Below, one piece after another: positions 1 to 11,800 of a stretch of DNA of 64,000 nt. The notes under the pieces were generated by a model. The model saw nothing but the letters and a program-made list of their open reading frames with translations. It had not been told where the DNA came from and searched no databases. Within the stretch, counting starts at the first letter, position 1, and each line of letters begins with the position of its first letter. The translations under genes were made by a program, and so were the position numbers. The DNA comes from Mesodorylaimus sp. YZB2_4 (lineage: Eukaryota > Nematoda > Enoplea > Dorylaimida > Dorylaimidae): NCBI GenBank assembly GCA_030248295.1, contig JASANH010000542.1, forward strand, positions 124,001-188,000, read 5' to 3'.

Positions 1-2234
1 TAGACATAATTTATTCCTTTTCTCTTCAAAGTTCCGCCTTTTTGTCTTCCTTTTACTAGAAAGGTTCACAAGGATGAGAAACCACGTGACAATGCAAGAC
101 TGTATCAGTGAAAAAGATGACTAACATGTGGAAAAATCGACCGACTCTTTCCCGTTAGGGCGCGGGCCGACCGATGGACAAAAACCGATTTTTTATTGAG
201 GCATGAACTCGATGCTCCACCATTTAATACTATTGTGGGTCTTAAAAACCTGAGCAAAGTTGCGACCCTTAACTAATTGCTGCGTCTTCGCCCCCCCCCC
301 CCCCCTAGGGGTGGTCTAAACCTCCCTTCCCTCTGATCGTGAGCCCTCCTCCCTCAGAAGAACCAGAATACTGGCCGGCTGGTTCCTCTTCTTTTTCGCA
401 TCAGCCTGTGCAAAAAGCAATAAAATTCTACGCCTTTTTTCTTTGAATTAAGCGTGGCAAAATAATTTTAACGAGTTAATTGGTTTTCATCGATGCTTAC
501 ATTTGTTTTACAAAATTCGGCACTTTACTTAAACTTTACATATTTTAGCCCAAATGATAAATCTTTTTTATGACTAAGACAAATTTGTCTCGAAGGAGAA
601 AGCACTTTGTCAAGCTTGGGAGAGCAAAAGATGAATTTCATAAAACTGCGTTTGAAGGGGGTGGGTATGGCTGAAGTGGTCGACCGTGGCTGCCTTGATA
701 AGCAGAGAAAACTGGCCTGGTCTTACATTCACTCGTATTGGCAACGTGTCAAATATCCTTCCTGAAATACTCGAAGGAGTTCAAAAAGTTCGTAGCCTGA
801 ATACCTTGCACATGAGCTGCAGCACCGAAATTTTACTTCACGCCGCCCACATTCTACAAGCCTATCACACTCGTACTGCCTGTTGCAACCCAAGTCAGGT
901 CAGCACAACGAAAAAAAAAAAAAAAACGTCAGGGACCGTTTTTGAGTGGATCAGCGAGAAGTGGTCGGCATGCAGTCGAGGAAGGAGGGATGGTCAAAAA
1001 TCGAGATTTTGTGCGTTCGACTTTTATGGATGGCCCCTAACGCTATCAGCAGGCATGGTAGTGCCTGCTTAGACCAGCCAGCCAGACGCCTAATGCTAAA
1101 GGATGATTTCCGCCGGCTAATAACTCGAGAACGGTTCGACGAAAATTTTTTATTTTTTGCACACATAGCAAAATCGGCCGAGTCTAGAATCGTGTGAATT
1201 TTTATCAAAATCCGTCCGGCCATTGTCGAGTTCCAGAATAGGCGATTTCTTGTTCAGGGGGGAGAAGACGAGGAGGAGGAGGAGGAACAACATGTGCCTA
1301 GATCAACAACCAGAGGTCGCACAGTTGTGAATGTTAGTTTTTCTGAAAGCTGAAACTTTCGGACTTTGCCTTTTGACGGTCATTTTTTTGAAGCTTCAAT
1401 TTCCGAAAAGTTAATTCTGAAAATAGTCACTGTTTCAGCTTTTTTATCCGTCGCTCGTCAGGCACTGGACGGATTTCGATAAAAATTGACATGGTTGCAG
1501 ATCTGACTTATCTTGCAAAGCTTGCGAAAAATCAACTGTTTTGGTTCGATCATTCTTGAGTTATCGACTATCCAAAGTAGCTGGCGCTGGTGTTCCTGTT
1601 TTACTTTTCGGCGCGATGTTTAGAAACATCAACTGAACGGGTTGAGGCGCAGCGCCATTGAGTGGCTAGGCTTATCGTTTGCGCGCTCTCACGAAGATGG
1701 GTTTGGTGGACACCAATAAATTTGCCGATAATAAATTGAGAGTATGTGAACGGAAATAAATGATGTGGAAAGAATTTCCATGGTCAGGACATGTTCTATT
1801 AGATGTGGAGGTAATATTGTTAAGAAAAATTAAAGCTAATAATAACTTGTTAAAACTGGCGGATCCTGAGCGTTCTGTTAGCTTCTGATGGAATGCTCTG
1901 GGGATAAAGAAGTTAAGACCACTCGAGCATGAGATAGTTCTCCGTACGAATTACGAATCCTTACGAATGAGTTTTTTTGTTTTTCCTGCCGCCTATATAT
2001 CTGAGTACATATTCGAAAAATCTGTGCATTTCATGAGCGGGCATGGTAGTGCGGGTGGGAGTTTCAAACTATGCAATGGTCGATCTGTAGGCGGTCTTTA
2101 CGAGTAATTTCATGGGCGGGGGTTCACGTTTCGTTTTATGTTTCTCTCTTTAAGAGGTTTGGAAGAAGGTGTTTGGTGGTCACTCAATTCTCTCAGTTGT
2201 ACCAACCAGTGTTTTGGGCCAAATTAGTTTCTGC
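1..2234. other. gene-free stretch with an old inverted repeat
   Basis: I see no exon with homology or convincing splice signals here. A poly-C run lies near 290-305. Bases of about 1100-1225 and 1470-1570 form an imperfect inverted repeat: the sequence around ggacggatttcgataaaaat in the right arm recurs, reverse-complemented, in the left arm. This suggests an eroded foldback transposon. Open frames in the stretch are short and look random. Confidence 0.5.
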
Positions 2235-2860
2235 AAAAAACGAAAAACGGTTTTATTATTTTCAAAAAAGTCAGTTACGACAGACTCGAAACTTTTAGAC
2301 CAGCCAATGAACACAGTGAAGCAGGGCTTGGGATGGCTGGTCTACTCGGCCACAAGGAAAAAGGGAAGTGTCCCAACATGCTAGGCGCTGCGCACAGCGC
2401 GTAATCCCTCGCACATATATACCGTATGTATGCATTGGGATGTCAGCGTCAAATCCAAAAAGCTTGTGTTCTGTGCACTGCTGCTATTCAGACAGACTCC
2501 CAAAAGGCAGCTGTGCTGTTTCACACGAGCAACCTAAATACGCCAAAGCTGTAGCGCTGCGAGTGAAGTGATATGGCTTATCGTTACATGCCTAGCCTCA
2601 AGGTACACTGGAAAATCTCCCCCTCCCCCTTCTTCCTACTCTCTGTTCATGCTCATGGTTTATCATATCAGTAATGAGCCGCTCGAGGATGAAGGGACAC
2701 ATGACACAAAATGATATACCTTTGCCGCGAGTCGAACACTCCTACTAGCAATAAGAGCAAGCACTACTACGCATAGCCCGCGAATTAGACACTCCCAGCC
2801 CACTTTGTGGACCACGAGCACAGGATTACATGATCCTCTGCTCGTTGCCACGATCAGTCG
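2235..2860 (-). repeat. dispersed repeat R1, copy A, with a tRNA-like segment
   Basis: Reverse-complemented, this stretch matches 39457-40000 along most of its length, so it is a repeat with two long copies in opposite orientation. The segment near 2665-2850, read on the minus strand, has a perfect Pol III box B (gttcgactc) and resembles a tRNA-derived SINE. A third partial copy of one end, in the other orientation, follows at 2939-3055, so the end sequence gaccagccaatgaacacagt is present as an inverted pair around the element. Confidence 0.7.
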
Positions 2861-2938
2861 TTCTGTTGATATTCATGCAGAAAAGGCAGCTTCTGCTCAG
2901 ACATACTCGTATTTCCTAAGCCATTGTTGCGCTTAGCA

Positions 2939-3055
2939 GTGGCCGAGTAGACCAGCCATCCTAAGCCCTGGTTCCACTGTGTGCATTGACTGGTCTAAAA
3001 GTTTCGAGTCTGTGATAACAGACTTTTTTGGAAATAATTTTATTGTTTCTGCGGT
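2939..3055 (+). repeat. end fragment of repeat R1
   Basis: The sequence from gtggccgagtagaccagcca through gtttcgagtctgt is the reverse complement of about 2265-2352 and also matches 39890-39970. It looks like a separately inserted or rearranged end of the same element. Confidence 0.65.
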
Positions 3056-3394
3056 AAATCGTGTGCTGCGTCAGTAAATGGGCTAAAATTTTAGTGGATT
3101 TGGAGGGTTTCTTTTTTTAAATTCACGAAAGTCGCAATGAAGCCCTACAGCCTGAGATAGCCATGCAAAATTAATTTTTTTGAACTTATCGCATGTACGG
3201 TGGTCCATCTGGCAGATTAACGAAATCGGCTTTTTTTTGGAAGCATTCAATTTAACCTGAGTTCACGTACAGTAGCGATAATCTACAAATATTTCGAGTT
3301 TGGATGCGCAGTTACAAAGAGGAAAAGGCTACAGAGAAGTGTGTCCGTGAAACCTGAGCCGTATTAGTATCCAAACAATCCTTTAATCAGTTCT
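3056..3394. other. gap downstream of the membrane-protein gene
   Basis: This is the 3' flank of the minus-strand gene that ends at 3395. I see AT-rich sequence and no exon, RNA gene or clear repeat. Confidence 0.4.
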
Positions 3395-4354
3395 TCACTT
3401 CGTTTTCCGTTTCTTCGAATTCCAACTATCGGTTAAAAATTCGTAAATGGCAAGTAATATAGCAGTGAAAAACATGGCCAAGAAAATGTAATAGATTGCC
3501 AAGAAATTGCCAAATGAATCTCCGTACATTTCGTCCCAATATTTCTTACAAACTGGCTCGCGTTTCTTTTTCTTGTTTACTTTATCTTGACAATTTGATA
3601 AAAAAGTTGTATCACTTGTTGGGCATTTTTGGACAAAAAGTGGCGGGCACGGACTGCCAACACAGTTGTATACTTTGATTCCTTCGCTTAGTACGTTCGT
3701 CGATAAATTTCGTAGACACTCGTCACTCTCCGTTAAATAACAGGGGGACTGTTTGTCACTCAATTCCCATTGGCAGTCGGCGTTCTTGACAAGCTTCAAT
3801 ACGACATCACCAAAACCATCGCAAATTGCGCTGCGGATAATTTGGACTTGGGATTCAAATGTATCTAAATATATGGTTTCACCATCGCGCAATGCGAATA
3901 GATCGAAAATATTTAAATCTATTGGCGTGTCAAATTCATCATTCCACATCAGATTTCCATTGGTATTCTAAAAATTGATTAGATTGCAAAGAAGAATTAT
4001 TTATCGGAAAAATCAATAATTTACTTTAGTATCAAAGCAAATATCGTTTTTGTAGTTAATTTTTCTAACAATATCTAAGAAAAACTTGAGCTCCTTTTCC
4101 GAATAAAATATTGGCCCCGTGAAATAAGCTGACGTGCATTTTCCAGTAAGATTTTCCACCCACGTATTCAAATGGATTTTTTTGGGACCTCCAAAGTAAT
4201 AGCAGGATTGGTTCATATAATTGTACCCGTGATCCAAAGGCGGTTCAAATTCATTTCCGTCGCAGAAATTCGAATCAGGTTCAATTTCAGTTGTGTGGGA
4301 GAAAATAAAACTTGATATAATTAAGATAACGACGAGTTGGTTAGAACTTTCCAT
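3395..4354 (-). CDS. type I membrane protein, possible divergent C-type-lectin fold
   Basis: This is a two-exon gene on the minus strand: exon 1 is 4354-4025 and exon 2 is 3967-3395. They are joined across a 57-base intron (donor AAA|gtaaat, acceptor tttttag) in phase 0, giving about 300 residues. The start follows directly on a signal peptide (NQLVVILIISSFIFS). The ectodomain has about 14 cysteines and several N-glycosylation sequons. A single membrane span near the C-terminus (FLAIYYIFLAMFFTAILLAI) is followed by a short basic tail ending KKRKTK. The first half has SCYYF, a tryptophan, a GKC cysteine and FYSEKELKFFLDIV in roughly C-type-lectin spacing, but the calcium-site motifs are not visible, so the fold is a guess. 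No symbol can be assigned. The gene itself is well supported by its splice signals and its complete signal-to-anchor architecture. Confidence 0.75.
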
Positions 4355-4880
4355 GACACATACTTCGCAACAAGCCCGAACGAAGAATGAATTGCTGTGC
4401 TCTTCAGAAAAACGTGACGGAGTGTAAAGCTGCTAGGCTTACGATTAGCATACTGAGACAAGTATATTGCGTTATATTTTTTCTGGTCTTATCACCTTGA
4501 TGTAAAGTGCGGAACACTACTAATTCGAATTGTAACTGGGATTGTATGAGAAGTAAAACAGGCCTAAAATCATACTCGATTGTACTTGGTTGGACTAAAA
4601 ATAAGAACACGTAGATCTTGCTGTCCGCCGACTAGAGATTTATTTTCCATGAAAACATGGCACATGCGACCAATTTTGACGCGTTTTTTGCCAAGTACTG
4701 CCTACGATTTCAGGGCTCCTACCAGCATGATAGGACGAATTCGAATAAGGTTTTAGAGGATTTAGAGAAGATTTCTTCCAGATTAAAAAAAGATTTGCAC
4801 ACACTTTATGCCAATCTGGTCACAAAATGTAAATATGCAGTCCTAAAGTATCTTTCTTCGGCTCTACCCTGCATGCTATA

Positions 4881-5934
4881 CAGTCGACTCCACTTAATTG
4901 CATATCGAGTAATCGCATAAATCGCTTTATTGCATAACATTTTTAAGTCTCAATTCTTTTCCTATACCCGCTATGTTAAAAATCTTCGCATAATTGAATA
5001 TCGGATAAATGCATAGCCTTCAACAGAACGACGCATATGCTACATACGCATTCTGCCATCGAATAATTGCATAGCGCCATTGGATATTCGAATAACGAGC
5101 CTCAGTTTCCCACGGTTCCAGTCTCAGATTAGATAAGATTACAAAATCGACGCCGTCATTTCGTAGTAACATTCATTGTCAATCCCAGTTCTTTTCTGGG
5201 AGGTCAATCATTGCGTTTGCCATGGCGGCATCGCCCAGTCAAATTCATAATTCAAAAAAACGCAAGGATTTAAGTTTGAAAGAAAAAATTGAGGTTATTG
5301 ATAAGTCTGAACAACGATTGAGTCAAGCTGAAATCGCGAAACAGTTTGGAATATATCAATCCCAAGTCAGTCGGATCATTGGCAATAAGCAAACCTTGTT
5401 GGAACAATGGCAGCAAAATGCCAATTCGAATCGAAAAAGGCAAGGAACTGGAAAGCATGATCAAGTTGATGATGCAGTATTTGATTGGTTTACCAGAGAA
5501 CGATCACGAAACACTCCAATTAATGGACCTCTTATCAAAGAAAAAGCGCGGGAAATTGCTGATCATTTGGGAATTACACTCAGTGAATCATTGGAGGGAT
5601 GCTAAGTCGATGGAAGCAACGATACAATATTAGCTGGAAAAAAATCATTCGGTGAAAAAAACGATGCTGACTCGGATGCAGCGCGTCATTGGATTGATGA
5701 AGTTTCCCCAAATTTGATTCAAGATTATTAGTAGTGGTCATTGAGAGTTTTTGCGAAAATACTGAATTAAGCATAATGTGCTTGAGCAAACCAAGGTAGC
5801 TTTCATCGCTTATCGAATAACTCATCCATTTATGCATATTATGCAAGTATCCGATGTTTCGGATAAAGGAATAAACCGGTTAATTGCATATAAAATTTTG
5901 GTCTGGAGGCTATGCAATTAAGCGGAGCTGACTG
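4881..5934 (+). mobile_element. deleted pogo/Tigger-type DNA transposon
   Basis: The terminal inverted repeats are cagtcgactccacttaattg at 4881 and its near-perfect reverse complement ending at 5934. They are flanked by TA on both sides (4879-4880 and 5935-5936), as expected for the Tc1-mariner-pogo superfamily. Long internal runs related to the ends (ttaattgcata, gcataattgaat) extend inward. The only gene content is the DNA-binding N-terminus of a transposase at 5222-5605 plus a frameshifted scrap. At 1054 bp the element lacks the DDE catalytic core and cannot move without help. Confidence 0.9.
5222..5605 (+). pseudogene. Tigger-like transposase N-terminus (CENP-B type DNA-binding)
   Basis: The 127-residue frame starts at ATG 5222. 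Residues about 10-60 form a psq/CENP-B N-terminal helix-turn-helix (KEKIEVIDKSEQRLSQAEIA, then FGIYQSQVSRIIGNK). Residues about 75-120 match the second CENP-B/Tc5 helix-turn-helix (AVFDWFTRERSRNTPINGPL). The frame then runs into non-homologous residues and a stop. Shifted by one frame, 5634-5730 still encodes SDAARHWIDEVSPNLIQDY, which resembles the segment just before the DDE domain. The catalytic domain itself is absent. The product could at most be a DNA-binding fragment; it is more likely a pseudogene of the transposon. Confidence 0.85.
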
Positions 5935-6154
5935 TATATCGTCCTACCACAAAATCCGCGCCTTAAAAATTTATTTACTGGCTGCACACAAGTACTGTAT
6001 ATCTTACTTGTCCCTTTAAGACACTGAACAAGCTTATTTCTTCGCATGCTTCTTAAAGATAGGTCGGGATCAGGATAAGGCCCCTCCTGATCCCAATCCC
6101 GGAGTAGGCATTGGGACTCTGCATGTAACGAGACAAAAGCATGCTAACTAGGCT

Positions 6155-6330
6155 GGAAGGTAGTGGTTATCATAGCCTGTAGCAGCTCTAAGGATTGGAG
6201 GAAAGCTGGGTCGTGGCCGCGGACTGCCTTTCACGCTGGGTGCTCACTTACAAGGGGGTTCGACTCCTGCTTGAGAAAAGACGAAGATGACGCCATGAGC
6301 TGGCATGGCTTACACTATGTTTTAGGTATA
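6155..6330 (+). repeat. tRNA-derived SINE-like fragment
   Basis: The sequence cgtggccgcggactgc followed about 45 bases later by ggttcgactcc has Pol III box A/box B-like spacing. The wording resembles the head at 33005-33178 (gcctcgtggcctggtgg ... ttggactcgcggg). The acceptor stem does not pair, so it is not a working tRNA. Confidence 0.45.
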
Positions 6331-7061
6331 TACTTCGGCCTGTATCGGAAATGCGTATTTTTTGATAAATTTTCAAGTCATACTGTATATAATGACTGAT
6401 AATTGGAAGGAGAAGTCTAAAAAAAGCTGTATGGCTGAAATGTATGCTTCAGTGAGGCTTATACGCATACGCAAAAAAAAGAAAAAATTCCGATCTCAAT
6501 CGAGATCGCCCTGATCCTTTTTTCAAAAAAGGGTCTTGAGCCAACGTTAGTATCCATTTCTTCTGTTTCCCTTCGCAACCGAGTTCTCTCTTAACTCTGG
6601 TGCCCATTTAAAAATTCACTCACATCGTGTCACAGAGACCATGATTATGGGAGAGAAGCCGAATTTCAAATTATATGTGCGATATAATTACTTGACGTGC
6701 CAGTGCTCGCGCCAGGTATTTGAAAGAGTTGGGTTTTTATGCCAAACCTCTGATGTCTGCTGTCGTTCGCCATAATGTTATTATTAGTGTTCTGTGTAAG
6801 CCTGTCACTTACGATTAGATATGCACATAAGGAGAAATAAATTCTGGGCAAAATGACATGTGGTTTTGCCAACTATATTTCCAGCAACGCGGTCTAAAAG
6901 CCTTGGCAGAAAGCAGCTGCGTGAAATCGAACAGCGGTGCAGTCCTTTTGCCACGTAGTGTACGTCGAACTCCTTGTTTATCCGGCGCGGGGCATAGGGT
7001 ACAGTCTTCAGTACTGTGCACTACTGCTCAGTTCAAAGTTTTCAGTGCTGTGTGTCGGACA

Positions 7062-7146
7062 TATGTGGCGGATCAGGAAGCTATCCGTGTCCTACAGTGT
7101 ACTAGAAAAGGTATTCCCGAGATGTCCACTCTAGATCCAAGCTCAC
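7062..7146 (+). repeat. short dispersed repeat, copy 1 of 2
   Basis: Text such as ggatcaggaagctatccgtg and tactagaaaaggtatt is repeated at 43642-43730 with only a few differences and in the same orientation. Its class is unknown. Confidence 0.7.
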
Positions 7147-8262
7147 TCAGCTCAAAGTTTTCAGTCCTGTACAGCTCCATCACAGAGCTGCACGCGAAGT
7201 ATTGCACGCCTTGCTTGATAGTCCTTTGCCAAATTGTTTGTAAAGCTACTGTAGTGCTTGTCAAAAGTGAAATATCTGCCTAGAAGTTGGCTATTGATGC
7301 GGAAAGTGTGTCCACGATGCCCAAGAATACGGCACTTTACAATCTCTGCGTGAAATGTGATTCAGTCTCATGGGTTTTGGTTGTGCGACCAAAATATTCC
7401 GTTCTACTCTCTTCGACTTGTTTTTTGTGTAAAGCACCATACTCTAGCGTGTCGCCCCTTGGCTCTGTAAGGCGTAATGGTGCAAGTTGTCAAGAGAGCA
7501 GGCTGAGAGCAAATGCGGCTTTTGCGAATTCGACAACATAATTTTTCCCATCGAAAGACATTGCACGTACGACATAGTTGGTGGAACGTACTAGAAGCGG
7601 CCCGCTTCTCAAGTCGGAACGAATTATTTCTCGGGACTTTTTCAGGTTAAGCATTTCCATAAATAAAACATAATTGATGGCCTGCTTCACAGGCAACGGC
7701 CGCCATGGCTGCCAGTGAGATAACGATCACGCGAATGACAGACGACAAGCTTAGTTGGAAGCAGCGGGGCGAGAAAATACACAAAGGCTTACTCGCCGCA
7801 CAACACCGTATTCCTCCAGTTTGGAAAGATCCAGCATCTAGTTGACGCAATAAACCTATAACACACGCTCGGATAGATATTCCAAAATCGATGATTTGCT
7901 GGGTCGTCGTGGTCGTCAAGAAGAAACGGATGCTTTCACAGACCATAAGACTCTTAGATACCTTAGCAATATTCCAAGTAGAATATAAGGGCCCTTTTCC
8001 TTTTCACTAGCGCCAAAAGCTCGAAAGGACAAAAATCTCAGGCTTAGGTATTCAAAGCTTCGTTGGCAACAAAAGACGTAGATTTCGATTTTCTGGAACA
8101 AACAAAGAAAGACTTGTTGGAAAAGAAAGAGACCGATTGGCGGAGAAAAATGTTCCTTTTGTCGAACGTATTCATTTTGGCTTGAGTCCCATTTGGATGG
8201 GTAACTCGCTGGGTGCAAACATGTGAATTTAAGCTACGGGTACATTAATTCGGACGGTCAAG

Positions 8263-8825
8263 ATGGCCCATTTGTGGAAATTGTTGATCGTTCTGGTGAT
8301 TATTTGCGAAATGACGATGGCGAATATAAAGCATTCGTTTCGGAGACACAAAGGTGCGTAAGTTTTCAGAGCTCGCAGCATGTGATGAGGTTGAGGTTTA
8401 GGGCTTGTTGCAAAGCGTGTGCTATGTACCTCTCACTCTTTCAAATCCTTCAACTTTAGCTTCCAGTCGACGTTTACGTTGGCATCCATTCGTCGATTCC
8501 TCGATTCAATCATTCGAAGTCCTCACACAGCCTCAACCAGCTCATGATCAACCTTATCTCGAAAAGAAATCCTTCCATACCAATGCCTGGACTGGAGACC
8601 AATCCTTACTCCTCTTACCACGCGCTTCCCAATTCGCTTCTTCACTGTCTTCTCTTCCGGCTAGTCAAGACGGCGACACGTGCCCGAAACGTCCCAGAAA
8701 TTGGCGATCCTTATTCGGCAGGAGTCGATGCCGTAAAAAATGCAAAACAGTAAAAAACTGTGGGCATCACGAAAGTAAATTGTGCATGTGCGATGCGGAA
8801 TGTGGAATGAGCTGTGTTAGAAAAA
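8263..8825 (+). CDS. exons 1-2: signal peptide, linker and WAP-like domain
   Basis: Exon 1 (8263-8353) encodes MAHLWKLLIVLVIICEMTMA, a clear signal peptide, which fixes the start. It overlaps a longer out-of-frame reading that should be ignored. Exon 2 (8460-8825) adds a Ser/Pro-rich linker and, at residues about 104-150, eight cysteines: TCPKRP, SRC, KKC, KNC, KLC, MC, AEC, MSC. The run KNC-GHHESK-LCMCDAECGMSC follows the WAP (whey acidic protein) spacing, with CxC in place of the usual CC. WAP domains of the LEV-9/Hasp type sit at the N-terminus before CCP repeats, which is the arrangement here. Both exons end in phase 1. Confidence 0.8.
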
Positions 8826-11800
8826 GTAAGCACAAAAATTTGCTGGTGGTTGAAGAAAACTGTCATTTGATGGGGAATCCCCTAGCGCTCCTACAGATTG
8901 ACCTGATAGGCCAGTAGGGCACAGATGATGGACGGCATAGGTCCAATGTAATTATTAAAAAATTTTTCGGAGCGGTCAATTAATTTTGGTTTAAAACGTT
9001 TTTGACACTTTGCCTCACAAAACAAAACTCCCAAGTCAAAATAAATGCCCAAATTAGCATATCAGAAAAAGAAAACTGAAAAACCCAAGTGCCAATAGAA
9101 TTATCAGAACAAGAAACTCAAGACACGCCAAAACGAGGTTTGGCGGGAAATTGTAACTTTGAATTTAAATTAGTGCTCCCGCCCTTATCATTTTTAAAAG
9201 AAGGCCAGTAAAAGAAATGCAAAATGCATTTTCTTCCGTTCTGACTCGTTCAATCTGTCTCTTGGCGTACTGTAGACTTGCGCTTTCTATACAATTTTTA
9301 TACTTTGGAATGTAAAGATCTCGACAATGCTTTTTGGATTTTGCAAAGCCGCATTTTAGCCGGTCGATCAGATCAAATCTACATGAAAATATGTCTTGAT
9401 TAAAAAAATTTCCATTTCAGATCTAAACTGTCCTCCTCTTCTGGCCATCAAGCATGGATTCCTGACTTACACAGCAAGTTTTCCATTCGACTCTACTGTG
9501 GCCTACAGTTGCGAGGATAACTTTATTTTACTCGGAAACGCAGAACGACGATGTCAAGGCAATGGACAGTGGTCTGGCACTGAGCCCACTTGCGTCACCT
9601 CAGGTAAGTGGGGCGTGAAAAATTTGAAAAAAGAGTTGGAAGTGGTAGGAGTCGAACTTGTAACTCGATGGGTCGTACTATTGGAATATATCTAGCAGGT
9701 GTACTGCTGAAATGGGTGCCTAGGATTTCTTTAGACGCCCTAAGACAACCTCTGAGACACAATGTAGAAAATTCCTTTTCTCTACCGCCTTGTTTTTGTT
9801 GAAGAGAGGCAATTATTTCTCGACGTGGTCTCGTAGGAGCCTATTTTCGTAGGTAAACACGCTTGATCGATCTTCAATATCACATTCATTGCCAAGAAAC
9901 GCCTTCTCACTGAGCTTCATTTACATAATAGGCGGCCTCTTTGCTTTAATGGGGTGCATTCGCGTCGAAAACACATTTCGGTGCCATTTTCCTGGAGGAA
10001 AAAATGTCGCGCCCTTGCACTTATTGATCATGATAAGCAGTGCCAAATGAAGAAAGCAAATAAACGAAGCAATTTCATCTTTTTTTCTGGCATTCGTACA
10101 AAATTCTTGAAATATTGAACTCGCGCCAGGATGTTCTTAGGAGACAAACCTTAATTACGACTACTTCCCGCCTTTAAAAAATAGCCTCTAGTCGAAAGAA
10201 GAAAATTACGCTTTTGGTGGTGATGAATGTGGGTATACTTTGAAGATTAGCAATCATTCGACTGAGGCTAGCGCATCTTTCTTCCCCCCCCCCCCCCATT
10301 CCAAACGACGACGATTTAGAAAGGATCGAGGAGAATGTTCCAGCTTATGCCCCTGGAAAGCAAATATCCGAGTGACACCCTGGCCATTTCCTCGACTGGC
10401 TAGCACCAACAGCTGACGCCCTCGACTTGAGTATTATAGCTTGCTCAAAGGCGAGAAATTTTGTCGACTTTGAAGGCTAGCCGGTTTTCGTTGAGGAAAA
10501 AGTTTGTGAGTCGAAGACTTATGTTGCCTGTTCACTTTGAGAAATGAGCGTCATTCGAAACGGCTTTGTGTTAGTCAAGTGCTTGGTTTTCATGTAAGGA
10601 CGCAGGTTGTACGTCAAAGCCGAATGATTATAACGACGAGTAGCTGTTGTGCCGTCAACATTAGACGCGCCTACCTTTTTCTGCTTGCTTTTTTCCTTCT
10701 AATATTTAATGCTGGTCACATTCATGGAGCTACCAGGAAGTCACAACATAAGAGTACGTGAGTTATGTTTGATCAGATTTTTTTAACTTAAAAGTGAGTT
10801 GTACAAATAAGCATCTAGGACATAAGATTGTGCAGGTCTAACATTGTATGCGTAACTGGGATATTGACCTAAGAGCTTTCTTATTGCCAAGTGGAATATC
10901 CCAAATAAGCAATGTAGTGCGCAAATGCTAGCAAGACTAATGCGGAGCCCTGTAACTCCCACCTGCGCTTGGTCTAGCTTCGATCTTCTCGCCAAGTGAC
11001 AGAAAAAGCAAGATTCTGGTGCAAATCTGATCACATGTCGCTTGCTTATGACATTAAACCCAGCATATAATGCGAGTTCGCATTCCACTCTGTATCCGTG
11101 GAAGGTGCAGCAGGTACTTTTTAGTTTCCCATCCTAGAACCCATCGAATTCGTTCTCCAGCTTCGAGTAGTTTCCCAGGGGTAGTGTAGCAAGCACTGCG
11201 ACAGTATGCCATGAGTTCCGTTAGTTCATGTTACAATGCTTTGTAGAACTAGTTCCTAGTCAAGTTTCACCTTTTCACTACCTACTCAACAGTCTGTGTA
11301 GACCCATCAGAATGTCACCTGTAAACTGACACTGCGGGTTCTTCCGTGCTGGTGATGTGTCAGTAAGCAGTAAAGAAGGCGCGTGATTTTCTGGTTGATT
11401 CCACTGGCTTCAGGGGTCCCAGTATGCCGCGGGGCAGTACAATGTCCCACCGACTCAAGTCAGTGCAGAAGTTGATCATAATATGTATATCCGTATGTAA
11501 TAAAACCTTTGCCACGGCCCACATCGCTTTTTGAAGGCTAATTAGACAAGATGATATTTCTCACATCTGGTCACATTCATTGAAAGCAATCAAACACGTT
11601 TCCCTAGGCACCCTTTTGAGGTCGAAGTATCTGGGACTACCACTTGCAATGGTGCTGTTTTCTTTAAGACATCCTTTCCATGGTCCTCTCGCGTTAATGG
11701 TATAACTTCAGCAGTTTTAAAAAGCGACATCTGAAACGACTTACTTTGTGCACGAAAGTGTCCCATTTCCAGTCTATGAAAGTGAATGTTCTCTTACTCC

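Larger units (their letters stand above)
5937..8262. other. gene-free stretch upstream of the sushi-domain gene
   Basis: I see no supported exon. The stretch contains a tRNA-like box B (ggttcgactcc) near 6247-6262, probably a SINE head starting near 6200, and a short dispersed repeat at 7062-7146 that recurs at 43642-43730. The promoter of the gene starting at 8263 must lie here, but I cannot identify it. Confidence 0.4.
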
